From the NCBI GenBank assembly GCA_034508935.3, contig CM067453.1, positions 26,242,523-26,306,522 on the forward strand: a DNA stretch of 64,000 bases, read 5' to 3'. The notes under the pieces were generated by a model. That model was given only the letters and a program-made list of their open reading frames with translations, was not told the DNA's origin and did not search any database. The stretch is from Berghia stephanieae. Its lineage: Eukaryota > Mollusca > Gastropoda > Nudibranchia > Aeolidiidae. This document shows, piece by piece, positions 12,761 to 33,965 of this stretch. The position numbers and the translations under genes are program-made. The stretch's first letter is position 1; each line of letters starts with the position of its first letter.

Positions 12761-13299
12761 GAGACAAAATCGGTATTGATATACTTAGACCTGTAAATTC
12801 TCAGTCAATTAACTGAAATCAGTCAATTCGTCAAATTCAAATATTTTAAAAAGGGAAGAAAGAAATGAATAAAGAAAGAATTCATGAATCGTAGTCGATT
12901 GACTGTAAAGTTAACTAGGAATGTTCCACAGCCCCACGCATAGCTCATGGGCCGTTTATATTAATGATGGATATATATTGCCAAGGCTAAGCGACGCTTT
13001 TTAGAATTGCCGTGTCTGAACACACCCCAGTGTATTTTCACACAGCCTTCGTGAAATTATTTTTTCACTTTCGAAACCTGTCGTAGCCAATTTTAACTGA
13101 GCCGCCGAGCGATAAATTTCACTGTTTCGTCTAAGCCAAAATTGACCACATTTGCTTGAAGGACAGGAAAAGTATGAGAAAGAAAAATTCGAAACACCTG
13201 AAGTTCGTTATGTAGACACCTTCAAATCGAAAGTTAAATGATTGCTACAAGCACTCTCGATTACCTCATGTTGTAAACAAACTGGTTGACCGTTTCTAA

Positions 13300-13339
13300 G
13301 TTTCTTCACTGATTGGGTACCTAATTAAAAGGAACAATG
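13300..13339 (+). other. candidate non-coding 5' exon end of the HP1 gene
   Basis: A consensus donor GTAAGT follows ...ACAATG at 13339/13340, about 2 kb upstream of the first coding exon acceptor (15362-15363). HP1-family genes often start with a non-coding exon. The exon start cannot be seen. If used, joining to 15364 places a short upstream frame ahead of the main ATG. This rests only on the donor match. Confidence 0.25.
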
Positions 13340-14619
13340 GTAAGTAGCCTAATTAATTCCCTCGCAATTTAGTTTTCTGCCATTGCTTTGCTCAAGTGAG
13401 CTTGCTGTTTACCTTTCATTTTGATTCTTTGGATTTTACCGCTGCCGCTACGACGAATTACGAAGAGTTTCAGTTTCAGTCAATTTTTATAGAGCTCATT
13501 TACAGGTCTATATACTGACAATGTACGATTTCAAAGCTGTAGACTGGCGTTTCCTTACCCTTGGCAAGGCCTGGTGTCCAGTTTCGGTCCCTGTCAGCAA
13601 ATTTTGCTATAACAAACTCACAATTTTCTCAGGGAACATCGAGTTGATTTATTTTTTATTATGTTTGTGTGTGTGTGTTCAATCCATTTTAGATTAAGGA
13701 AGTTTGTGGAAGTTTATTTTGATTTAATAGAATTTTTTTTTTTTTTTTTTGGAATACCAAAATCTCACGCTAAATTAAAACTGGCAATATTTCAAATTAG
13801 TAGTAGTTTATTTTATGTGTCAGCTGCTTTGTGGCTTTGGTATTATTGTTAGATATCTTGATGCAAACTTTCCACAAACTTAGGTGTCATGGGAGGATAA
13901 ACGAGCTAATCAAATCCAGCTAGGTCTATATTTTCTGTTATTTCATGTGTGAAAATTCAAAACCTGTCGCGTTTTTCAATTCAATTGCCTGGTATTTTTA
14001 TTTTCACTTTTGACATCCTCAATCTCCACATATTTGCTAAATTTTTTTTTGTATTTTACTTTTCCACACGCACAAAAAGTCCCGTTATATTCTTACCTTT
14101 AAACATGCCTAGTATCCCGATCCTTCCAGGGTCCCGGATTAGGAAATGTACAAATTTAAAACAAAAATTAAAAAATAGACTCGCACCATTTAGAAAATTT
14201 AACTTTTAGATGCAGCTGTCTAACGATCAAGGACATTCATTGTCCTAGCAAACATTCCTGGGAAAAGATCAGTAGTTCTAAATTAAAATTGGAAATATAC
14301 ATTAAGTGTCATAAACCTTTTTGGTAATAGCTCTTATACAACCGAAGAAAAGCTTTCCATTAAAATGTGAAGATTTAGGTGCTGCTTCAAGATTGTCATT
14401 GGAGAATAGGGCTGTGTAGTCATTCACCAATTAAAAATAGCTTTAAACGTGACACATTATCTCAGAGGTGAATTTACAGTTCCAGTAGATATACACATGC
14501 ATTCGTTATGGACAGAGAAAAATCTGGTTGAAAAATATTTAAAATCAATTTAATATATTGAGTAATGTTTTGTTGTCAGTGTTGTGCATTCCCACAATAA
14601 AGCTGACAAGAGTGATTTT

Positions 14620-14770
14620 TACTTGACTTAATAATCCTCTTCGCTCCTTGTGGAACATAAAGAGCGTCCACCATCTACTTCTGTCCTTGGCCATCTTAGT
14701 GGCCTCCCATGTGAGACCTGTCATCTTCAGTTCATCAGTCAGTGGGCACCTTTTGTCTTTTTCGGACACC
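14620..14770 (-). mobile_element. LINE C-terminal scrap
   Basis: The minus-strand translation contains 'MTGLTWEATKMAKDRSRWWT', resembling the tail of many LINE polymerase proteins (a G-x-T-W-x-x-A-x-x-x-A-x-D-R-x-x-W pattern). Only this short block is preserved. Confidence 0.5.
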
Positions 14771-15373
14771 CAACCTTACGTGTCCCTTGGCAGATGGGAT
14801 TCTCAATGTGTGACCGACCCATTTTTAGTACGGTGGGGAAAAATTGACTGAGCATAATGCATCTATGCCTATCATAATTGAAAATCATTACTAGTGAATC
14901 AGAAAATTTTGTCAAAATCAGGAAATGTTGCCTCTTCTTCCCAACACTGATTAAATCGACACTGTGTCTTCAGTAAGCATGATTTGCGTTGAGCTAGTCT
15001 GATTCCAAGAAATATAGGGTTTCAGTTTACTTGATTTTCCCCATGCTTGTACCAGACTGTTTTCTTGGTATTACCTGGGTAATAAAATCGGTGTTTCGTG
15101 CACAATTTTATAATGGTTATGGTCCACATTATGACAAATCAGTGATCAACTTCCTTTTCTATTTGGGGGGGGGGGGGTGTTAAATTGTTTAACCTTGACT
15201 GATGTGTTGACTCAATTACAAATGTATTTGTGTTTGTAGTTCAGCTTCTTGTAACATCTCATATATGGTTCTCATAAACTAATCACTCAAATGATTTGCC
15301 ACAAATTTCATTTTTTTTTTAAAAATTATTAAATTTTTAATACATTTTTTTTTCTTTCCCCAGATTATCAAAA

Positions 15374-24198
<8,825 letters not shown>

Positions 24199-26118
24199 TA
24201 GTAATAATCCTACACAAGTTATACATGGGGCTGGCTGGGGTTAGAATTGTTACAAACGAAATATATACAAGTATATCACTTTTGTTTCGTGGTTTGATGA
24301 GCAAATGTTTTATAGTCTGTGATGGTGTGCATTTACATTCAGCATTCTACATTTGGTTAATTTTTATTTTTTTTAAAGTATTATTTGAATCACATCTTTC
24401 TCCTTAAACAAGCTAGGTCCTTATTTTCTGTTTCTTTCTACTTTTTTTTTGTTTTAGTCTATTATAGAAATTCAAGATATTTTTATTATTTTTGTTTTTT
24501 TAAGTGCTGAGGTGCCACCGCCTCCTTTTAAACAAGTGCTCTCAAGGTTGTTATCAATTAGTTCAAAGCCAGTGATGCCCTCGCAGTAAGATGTGCTGAT
24601 AAATCCTTTCCAACATGTCGACTGTGGGTATCTCAGAACTGGTTTACATCTCACCTTGGGTGATGTTGCAATTATCAGGGATGGAATTTTCTTACTACTG
24701 TCCTTAATTTTCTTTCTTTCCTTATTCCCACCTCTCTTTCTATTTAGTTACTTCGTATTTACAAAGGAAAGCCCCAGATTTATAAATGCCAAACAGTTCA
24801 GAAATTTTTAATACTTGATTCCATCCCTGGTGTATTTGAGTGGGTGAAAAGTTCAGATTACTTTTGTCTTTGTACATGATCCATAATTAAGGGATGGTTT
24901 TTTTTTGTTTTTTTTTTTGTTTGTTGGGAGGGGGGGGGGGTTTCAGTTATAGTGGTTGGTGTTAAATTTTATGATCAGGTTTTGGGATGCATGAATAAAT
25001 CAGTTATCTACACAATGATAAAACTGTAGGATTGAATTTAGTCCTATCAATTGAGTATGACTGATCTTTCCAATTATTGCCATTTTTTTTTTCTTCTCAA
25101 GTGGTCAGGATTGAACCTATTACCATCCAGGTTAGGATCAAGACTAGTAGTAATGTTTTTTTCTTTCTTGTATTGGTGAGAACTCATTGATCCATTTTAG
25201 ATTGCATGTGGTGCTTCTGATTGTTGGCTTCCAATTTAATTATATTGAGTGTGCTTGTTGTGAATGGACAGCTCCGCCTAAATTATGTATCCTTAGACCC
25301 AAAAATACAAGCTGTGTTACCTTTTGAAAGGAGAATTCCTAAATATTAGATGAAGTGATTTGATTTGCATCTTAAGATATATGACAATCTGTACCATGGT
25401 TTGTAAGTCCATCGGGTCATTTGTTGTTTGGGATACATAATTTTATAGACCTGCCACTAAATTTCATTGATATAAATCTTGGTGCGGATATTTTATTTGC
25501 CCAAATTTAGATTTTTACCCTCCAAGCTAGGGTTTTTAAGCCAATATTTTCTTCGCATCTTTTCAGATTACTTTTTTTGTTGTACAGTTTGAAAATATTT
25601 TTTCAATCAACTTGAAAATTGTACATTCTATTTAGAGATGTCTATGTCTATCACCCTTCCATTAATATTGAGTAGGAAAAAATGTGGCAGGTTGAACGCG
25701 TCTTCCATGGGTGAGTCAAAGCTAGCTTTTTGTCTGTTTTGTCTTGCCAACGGAACATGCCTCGGAGCTGTGTGAGAGAATGATTGGTTAAGTAGTATAA
25801 CTCTTTGACTCATCCATCCTTTTCTCATTTCAACTGACAATCATATCTTTTGGCAGAGTTCAGTTTGCTTTCCCTCTTGCAGTATTTTCTTTTTTAATAA
25901 GTGTAACATTGCTACTTTTTTCTGGTACAAATGGGTGTCGGTAGTTAGTGTCTATTGGAAAATCACTTGGTTGTAAGTTCACATTCAACTCCTTTTAGTG
26001 ATTTGATCAGCTGTTCCTGATTGCTGTTCTCACATCGATGAGTAGATTGGGAGGTGTTGCAAAGACAGTTATTATTGAATTTGTATTTTCACTCTTTTCT
26101 TAGGATTTTCCTTTCTCT

Positions 26119-26200
<82 letters not shown>

Positions 26201-27335
26201 CTGTCTGTCTCTCTTTTTTTTTTTTTTTCTAATTGATCAAAATTCTGAAGTTTCAATGATGTAAAATTTTTATGCATAAAATCTCTCCAGAATCTCAGTA
26301 GAGTTCTCTACATGTAAACGTTTGTTTGAATTCGCGTAGAGTAATTCCCTGAACCCTTTATATGTAATTGATAATTGGGTCTCAGAAAGATCTTGGTAAG
26401 AAGTTTGATTAATAGATTAATTGTTAAATTTTGGAGGGTTTAGAATGAAAACTTATGCTCTTAAAAGGACTGTATTGTGAGAATGTTTGATTTTCTAAGA
26501 TTTGTCGATGGATGGGATCAAAACGACTGGATTATGGAAAATTCATCTTGTTATACATTCAATTACCGTGGTCTCTTTTGTCTTGGTGTTTTTTTAAAAA
26601 ATTGTTCATGTTTATTTTGTTAATATCTAGTGTCATCACAGCCATTACACAATGTTATTAAGTGGATAGGATCTCATTTACTCCCCCATTCACTCATGTT
26701 TCATGATCATCATTCTCCATTCTGCAAACCAATTAAACGACATCAGATGTTTACATAGTAGTGTTTCGTCAATTTCTGTTCATGAAGGTGTAGTCAAAAG
26801 TCTGGTAGACAAGCCAGGGACTGCCAGAATCTGGTGGTCGCGCATGAAAATTGACACGGTCTATAATAGGATGCTGGTCGTCACTGAAACCCCTAGTAAG
26901 AGTATTTTTGTGTTGTATTTAACACATGTGTATTGGCGTAAATCAAAGGGAACTAATTGTTTTATTTCCACACTGTAAACTAACAAATCATCACAGTTGA
27001 GTCATTTCCGCTCGTTATAAAAGTTTGCTGTTTTGGTTTGAGAAATTATGTTTTGTATTGTAAAATTATAGTATAGCCCATTGGTTGATGTTTTAGAGAG
27101 AGGTGCCTGTAGACATCTGACTGGTGTGTTCATTTTCATTTTGTCTTACTGTATATATAAATTTTACATTGTCAACAAAAATTATAAATAAAATGCCATC
27201 GCTAACAGGAGAAAGTTTCAAGTGGATTCTAGAAGTTTTCGAATCATACACTTCTTTTGATATTGACACTGATTGATAAAGAAAAATAAACTCATCTTTT
27301 TAATGTAAATAAATAAACATTGTTTTAAAATGCTT
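24199..27335 (+). other. probable 3' UTR and poly(A) region of the HP1 gene
   Basis: Downstream of the stop there is about 3 kb with little repeat content, in contrast to the rest of the window. It is followed by four AATAAA signals (27187, 27285, 27308 and 27312) and a T-rich stretch. This fits a long 3' UTR ending near 27.2-27.3 kb. A CT tract lies at about 26118-26205. Confidence 0.45.
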
Positions 27336-27450
27336 TTGTTTTGATTTTTATTTATTTATTTTTATTATTTTGTTTTAAAAATTTTTGAGATACAATGCCA
27401 CGAATCTTGATCTACAGTGCACTCTGGATACGTCGACTTAAAACGCTCTG

Positions 27451-28440
27451 GCTGGGGAGGCACTTACTGAACCTACTGTGTCTTCTATCCCCCTTTATCT
27501 TCTTTCCAACATGCTTTCTTTCTTTGTCATGGGATGAAATTACTTGGTTTTGTCCTGGCACTGGCCGGATACTTTAGCTGGGAGGAAATGGTCAACAAAT
27601 GTATAATTAGTTTTGGGAGACATTTTTTATCCTTGTAAATCATCTCAATGTTGTGCACTGTATTATGTTTTATTGACATATTGTATATGATTTGTAAACA
27701 TTTTAGTGGGGACCTGTGCTTGTGTCTGGATGAGACTTTTAGGTGATCTCAAACTAAATTTGATAGTGTGCTCTTGAATCTACATGTGTTTCCTATTTGA
27801 ACAAATTCCCCTTTGTCTTACTCTTACCTTTTCTTGGATGCTTTAATTGTAATTCTAGAACTTTTTACTAATCTCATTTTCTTCCTTTTCACTGGCGCTG
27901 ATATGACCTTAATGTGTTGCAGGGAGGTACATACTGTGTCTTCTATCCCCTTATATCTGCTTTCCAACATGCTTTCTGTCTTTGTCTTGGAATGAGATTA
28001 CTTAGTTTTTTTCCTGGCCCTGGTCGGAGTCCTGGCTGGGAGGGAAACAGTCGAATGCATAGTTATTGTTTTGGGAGTGATATTTTTTTCCTTGTAAATC
28101 ATCTCTCTGTTATGTTTAGTTTACATATTATATTATATGATTGGTAAACATTTGAGTGTATTCCTCTTAGTTGGGACCTGTGCTTGTGTCTGGATGAGAC
28201 TTTTAGATGATCTCAAACTAAGTACATTGGTGGTATGCTCTTGGAATCTACATCTGATCCCTATTTGTTCCCAGTTCCCCTATGTCTTACTTTTTCTTGG
28301 GTGCTTTAATTGTAATTCTAGAACTTTTTACTATCCCAATTTCTTCCTTTTTACTGGCGCTGATATAACCTAAATGTGTTGCAAGCGCCGTAAAACCCTT
28401 AAAAACAAAAACAAACAATGTGTTGCAAGCGCCTTAAAGA
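27451..28440 (+). mobile_element. family A copy A2, split by A3
   Basis: The 5' part is 27451-27921; its 3' hairpin arm and remnant resume at about 28417-28440 ('AATGTGTTGCAAGCGCC'). The intervening sequence is copy A3, which landed inside the hairpin loop of A2. Confidence 0.85.
27922..28416 (+). mobile_element. family A copy A3 nested in A2, 11-bp target duplication
   Basis: The 495-bp copy is flanked by AATGTGTTGCA (27911-27921 and 28417-28427). It starts GGGAGGTAC (5'-truncated by roughly 25 bp relative to longer copies) and ends with the hairpin, CGTAAAACCC and an AAACAAAAACAAAC tail. This shows directly where the element ends and that it inserted by a target-duplicating mechanism with an A-rich 3' tail, as expected for LINE-dependent retroposition. 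Confidence 0.9.
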
Positions 28441-28586
28441 CAAAGTAGCCTGTCTGGCAAGTCTTTTGAGCAGTTTGCGATCAACACACTTTCAATAGGG
28501 AACAAAAGTGTGATGTCAATAAATTGGTTCCAATCTTGCTAGGAGTGTAAAACCACTCTTCCGGGGAACTGAACACACATACCTTG

Positions 28587-29490
28587 GATCCTGACCTCCC
28601 ATAGTCTGTCATCTGCATTTTTTGCCAAATTGGGACCTAAAATTTGCCCAAAAAAACCCCCAAAAGTTGCCGCACTTTGGGTCCTTATTTGAAGATTTTT
28701 TGACGGAACGATCCATGAGTGAAGTTCTAAGTGTGAGTGACTCGATTTATTTGACTTGAGAAATGAAATGACTGTGAATAGCGTTACAAAGATTTTAAAG
28801 GATCATTATCCGTAGAGAGTAGCTTCATTTGGTTTGGGCCCAGGCAAAGTTGGAACATTTCTCAAGTTTCGTACTTTTTTTTCGTTATTTTGTTTTTGCT
28901 TTTTTTTTTCCCCCCAAAATTTGCCGATTTGCCAATTTTGGGAAATTTGCGGATCGCCCTGATATTTGCGGCCGCAAAAAATGCAGATGACACTGACAGC
29001 ATAGTGGGCAGGGAGGTACTTACTGTGTCTTCTATCCCCCTATATCTGTTTTCCAACTTGTTTTCTATGTCTTGGACTTGGAATGAGATTACTTGGTTTT
29101 GTCCTGGCCCTGACCGGATACCCTTGGTGAGGGGAAAACAGTCAACAAATGTATAGTTTTGGGAGATGATATTTTTTTTCCTTGTAAATCATCTCTCTGT
29201 TATGCAATGTATTATGTTTTGTTTACATATTTTATATGATTTGTAAATGAGTGTATTCCTCTTTGTGGGGACCTGTGCTTGTGACTGGATAAGACTTAGG
29301 TGATCTCAAGCTAAGTACTTCGATAGTGTGCTCTTGGAATCTTCATCTGTTCCCTATTTGATCCAATTCTCCTTTGTCTTACTTTTTCTTGGGTGATTTA
29401 ATTGTAATTCTAGAACTATCCCTTTTTACTGGCGCTGATATGACCTAAATGTGTTGCAAGCGCCGTGAAACCCTTAAAAACAAAAACAAA
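28587..29490 (+). mobile_element. family A copy A4, split by a MITE
   Basis: Flanked by TACCTTG (28580-28586 and 29491-29497). It starts GATCCTGACCTCCCATAG, is interrupted at 28605-28999, then continues to the 3' hairpin and A-rich tail. Confidence 0.85.
28605..28999. mobile_element. 395-bp MITE inside A4
   Basis: An 18-bp perfect inverted repeat, TGTCATCTGCATTTTTTG (28607-28624) and its complement (28975-28992), lies near the ends. CATAG occurs on both sides (28600-28604 and 29000-29004), and the family A consensus is continuous when the block is removed. The interior has TTTGCC/GGCAAA-type repeats and a GCGGCCGC near the right end. It has no coding capacity. Confidence 0.85.
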
Positions 29491-29688
29491 TACCTTGTGT
29501 AAATGATATGGTTTTAGATTGTTGGCCTTATTTTCTAGTTTAAATACTGGATAATACAATGCTGATCGTTAATAAAGACTATCCATCCTCGCTCTTTTAC
29601 ATCGTGCAATCATTAGAATCTGCCTATACATCCTACTGCTAGAATACATTTCTGACTCAATATGTTTATGTAGCCTATTCATTATTTA

Positions 29689-29812
29689 GGTGATCTCAAA
29701 CTAAGAACATTGATAGTGTGATCTTGTGGAATCTACATATGTTCCCTATTTGAACTGATTCCCCTTTGTCTTATTTTTTCTTGGGTGATTTAATTGTAAA
29801 TTTAAAAAACTA
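29689..29812 (+). mobile_element. family A fragment
   Basis: Matches the segment AGGTGATCTCAAACTAAG through 'TTGGGTGATTTAATTGTAA' of the family; both the 5' part and the terminal hairpin are missing. Confidence 0.75.
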
Positions 29813-29829
29813 TCTACCGTCAGATTCTT

Positions 29830-32276
29830 CAGGAGCATGTAGAAACGAGGGATATATTCAACAAAACGCCTCTACTTGTAAGGAGCCGCTTAACAATGAA
29901 TAAGGCCGGTATTCAACGTAAGATGGAGCCTAGTGGACGTTGCAGATGCAGGACATGCCCACACTTATTCGTGGAAAATTCCCGGATAAAGTGGTTGTGG
30001 CGGGTTGAGTGTTTATTTTTGTGGGATCGAGTCCAACCGATAGCTCAATGGTCTGGATTCGAACTAGTATGCGCGCTATGGCTCTCGTTACCAGCTGCAC
30101 CACTCAACCTATATCACAAACGGCTCAGGCTTAATCTAGGGGAGATCAAGAATTGCCTTAGGATCCCTTATAACTTAATTGTATTAATAACAAGTGAGTC
30201 AAGACAATAGTAACGCCCAAATGCAATAATAACAATTCTATACATAAAGTTTAATTAGATTGTTACAGGAAAAGATAGAAAGAATAAGTATTTCTTTAAT
30301 ATCAGGAAGAATAGCTCTAATTGAGTGGATCTAATCTATTATATATTTATTTGTTTACTTCGATATAATCATATGTGTCTGTGGAAAATACATTTGAAAA
30401 TGGTATAAGCCCGTTTGGCTTATCTTTATCCCGCCGGCTTGCTTGACTGAGGCAAATGTATCAGCTAGTTCCAGGGTTGGCGCCTGCTTTGCAGAGTTTT
30501 CTGGACATCACAACAGTGTGTTGTAGTTAGGCTGACATCAGGGTTTTACCGCTGTTCAAGGACTGGGATGCAGGGATTCGGCACAACTGGGTGCTCCAAC
30601 GACACGGAAAAGGACCAGGAAAATGGCCAGGACCTTCAATTTGAGAGTTAAAACAACAGGTCTTAGAGCCAATCGAGTTTGTCTTTCGCCACCGAATCGT
30701 CCTTGAGCGACACATCATAATAGTAATAGCCTTTATTTGCCGACAAAGGCAAGGGGAAGCAGTAACTCCATGATAATGGTAGTTGGTATATGGTTTAAAC
30801 ATCAACTGACAGTCGAGCTATCTTACATGATGAGAATTTAACAGGGTTGTGTCCCTGGTATTTCTTTATTTATTTTTATCAATTATAATTGAGGTTATGA
30901 TGTGTGGCCGGCGATTGGCGGTGGGATACAGACATTCAAGCAATATGCATATTGAATATAAATGAAATAATAACATAGATCATAAACAACTGTTAACTAT
31001 AAAATAAGATACATATAGATATAGTTTTGTACAGGTATTCCAACTTACGAACATCCATGGAATAACACAATTAAAATATATACACAAACTATAATATTAA
31101 TGCAAGATTAAATTGAATTCACAGTAATATCTCGTTCAACTTTGAATGTTAACCAATAATTCATTTTACCTCCAGCCGAGATAGACAAACTTTTACAAGT
31201 TTGAAATTGGAGAGATAGCTCTTTTCTCGTGGGCTTCTTAGCGTGTGTGTGATCAGATTCAGATATGAATTTGGTTTTGTGAAACGAAAATAGCCAATCA
31301 GAAGAATTTCCTGTTTTAGATAGCCAATGATATCCAGATGCGTTGGTAAGAAATAATAACGGATAATTACCGGAGAGCTAGACCTTAATTGTAATTTTAG
31401 CTACTCTTGAACGAGACAAGGACCTCAGGGCATATGCACGATGGCGACTTGTTTGGAAAAGGTAATTAGCAGGTGGCATGAATACAATGGGCAGACAATT
31501 TGAACAGGTAAATAAGCCTTAAGCTGAAAGTGAATGTTCCGTTATACAATGGAAATGTTTTCCCACCTAACGACCAAAATTTCCGTTAGAAAGATTTGGG
31601 GCTTTATTGGAGAAAGGCTGTCCGTGTTTGAGTATTTTTAATGGAGGTGTTGATCAAATATATATCTCGTCCACTAGGTTTGAAGTGGTTTTGAACGAGA
31701 CGATGACGAATGATAAAGAAATCACGCAGTGAAAGAAAATCGCTCGTCACAGTGGTACAGCCGACACTCATTCACCTGCACGGATCGTAACCTAATTTAA
31801 GCTATAACCTGCAAACGTTGCCACAAGACATATGTGGGAGAAACTGGCAAGAGACTAAGCGACAGATTTGGACAATATCTGCCCTCTATTGAAAACGACG
31901 AGGACAAATCTGTCGCCCACCACTTCAATGGGTCCAGTCATCGAGGATTGCACGACATCCAAATTGCCGTCTTTCAGTTCTGTCACACCACGAAACAATA
32001 TAGGAAATGTGGGGAGGCAGAACTGATACTAAAACTGAACACCCTTTCACCTCACGGCATGAACTCGAAACTGGACCTCATATTTAAATATTCTACGACA
32101 ATTTGTCTCTTGTCCCCCGCCGCCATCCGCATCGTCTCTTTTCCTTTTATTACAAATCAGTATAATTACTACTACTACTACTACTATCTACTGCTACTAC
32201 ACTACTACTACTACTCTGCTGCTACTACTACTACTCTACTGCTGCTACTACACTACTACTACTACTGCTGCTGCTG

Positions 32277-32321
<45 letters not shown>

Positions 32322-32690
32322 TACTACTACTACTACTCTACTTTGCTCGGGCTGCTACGCACTGTATTATATTATACGAACTGTATTTTTTATTATATGC
32401 TTCTATTTTGTTTGTTTTCCAACAATAGTCTACACGTTTTTCTATTTCACTTTCTAAACTGCATTACACAGTTCCTCTCCGCCTCCACTCTTTTCGCTTG
32501 ATTAATTGCGCACCTTTTAGACAATCTATTACTATTGTCTATTTTAATTTGTGCTTCCTTACAAGGGGGCGTACTATTTCCTGCCCATCAATGTTCTGTT
32601 TCTTCATCTTAACAACGCCACTACCGCATTATCTCATTCATCCGTAGTTTCATTCATCCTGTTTCTTGATAAAGGGGAAACCTGAAACGT
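29830..32690 (+). mobile_element. Penelope-like retroelement, broken
   Basis: Two separated coding blocks are recognisable. About 29850-29975 encodes the region before the endonuclease ('FNKTPLLVRSRL', then 'GRCRCRTCPHLF'). About 31800-32080 encodes a GIY-YIG endonuclease block ('CKRCHKTYVGETGKRLSDRF', then 'VAHHFNGSSH'). This pairing is typical of Penelope-like elements. The blocks are separated by about 1.8 kb of other sequence that includes a tRNA-like stretch on the minus strand at about 30040-30095. A CTA tract follows at about 32165-32345. The reverse transcriptase is absent; it is an old, incomplete copy. Confidence 0.8.
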
Positions 32691-33419
32691 CAATTTTATA
32701 TGTTTCGTAATTAAATTGAAGCTTACATTCAATTTGATATGATATAAGTCCAGATTTATGTTGGCTTTTACAGCCTTTTATCCGCTCTTGTGCATTCCTG
32801 AACGTATTTAATTCACGTCTCTCAAAACTTGGGCATGCCACATAGTGGAAGGTGTCTGAATTAAACTTAAAACTTTACAAACAGTATTTTTCTGTTTCAC
32901 AATGAGCGTCAAGACGGCACTTTCACATTGTTATTCATTTCTTCGAGCTTCGAGCAGCAACATTTACATTTTGTAAATATATAACTTTTTGACTATTCTA
33001 TTGTCTTCCTTTTCAATGGCGCTGAAACGAACTTGTGCCGTAAAATCCTTTAACACAAACAACTTGTATTCCTGCCATAATTTTAATTTTTTTCTTTTTT
33101 TTTTTTTGGGGGGGGGGGGGGTGCGGGATTAAACTTTTTTCACCTTTCTATCCTCTTTTTTTTTTTTTAATATCGCAGAGAGGACTTCGACTCCTTCCGC
33201 ACAAGGACAAAACTGTCCCAGGACAAATTTCTCCTGTCCCACTGGAGAAAACTTCTATTCAACTTCGAGAGACGAGTTTCGAATTTGGTCAAATCTATCG
33301 TCCAATAATCCGTTGTCGTTGGAGTGTTTTTCCCGTGAACATTGGGGGACTCAGAGAGCGAGTTTGATGTACACATTGTGAGAGATAGAAAATGTGTTGT
33401 GTGTATGTGTGTGTGTGTG

Positions 33420-33456
<37 letters not shown>

Positions 33457-33965
33457 AAGAGGAGAGGTCAACAAGACAAACTATCTATTCTTTTCTAAAT
33501 TGTGCATAGTGCATGTTAATTCGTGAGTTCAGTTCAGAATCAGATTCGCGGGCAAAATTTACGGTGACCGTCACCTTCGAATAGCAAACTCAATGTCAAG
33601 GTTGTACAGAATTTGGAATGCTACTGCTACGGCGAGATAGTCTACTAGCTACATGACCTACGACCACGAATTCTGAACTTTCGATTTCCATGTGGCTCAC
33701 GTTTTGTTGTGGATTGAGACTATCTTCACCATATAAAAAAAACGTTGATCAAAGTTGTAGTGCTCTGCCATTTGTTGAAGGTGTCAGTGAAGGATGAAGG
33801 CCTCCGTTTCCAAACTGATGAATAGGGCTGATCTTTTTTTAGCACTGGTCATGTGACTGTTGGCTACTGAACACTGAAGTCTTCAACTGCAGCCTCAGTA
33901 AACGACGACTGCAGCCATTGCATTAACTTGTTGCTAAGTCAAAGTCGTGCAAAAATATAATTATC
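32691..33965. other. region upstream of the THAP gene
   Basis: Contains a variant family A tail at about 33008-33065 ('TGGCGCTGAA', 'GTGCCGTAAAATCC'), a T/G run at about 33095-33121, TG and GA tracts at about 33400-33450, and then unique-looking sequence up to the ATG. The THAP gene promoter should lie here but no core element is assignable. Confidence 0.45.

Larger units (their letters stand above)
12761..15363. other. region upstream of the HP1 coding start
   Basis: Mostly unique-looking AT-rich DNA. It presumably contains the HP1 promoter and non-coding 5' exon(s), but no TATA box or initiator can be assigned with confidence. An inverted CCAAT (ATTGG) occurs near 13310. A LINE scrap lies at about 14620-14770. 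Confidence 0.45.
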
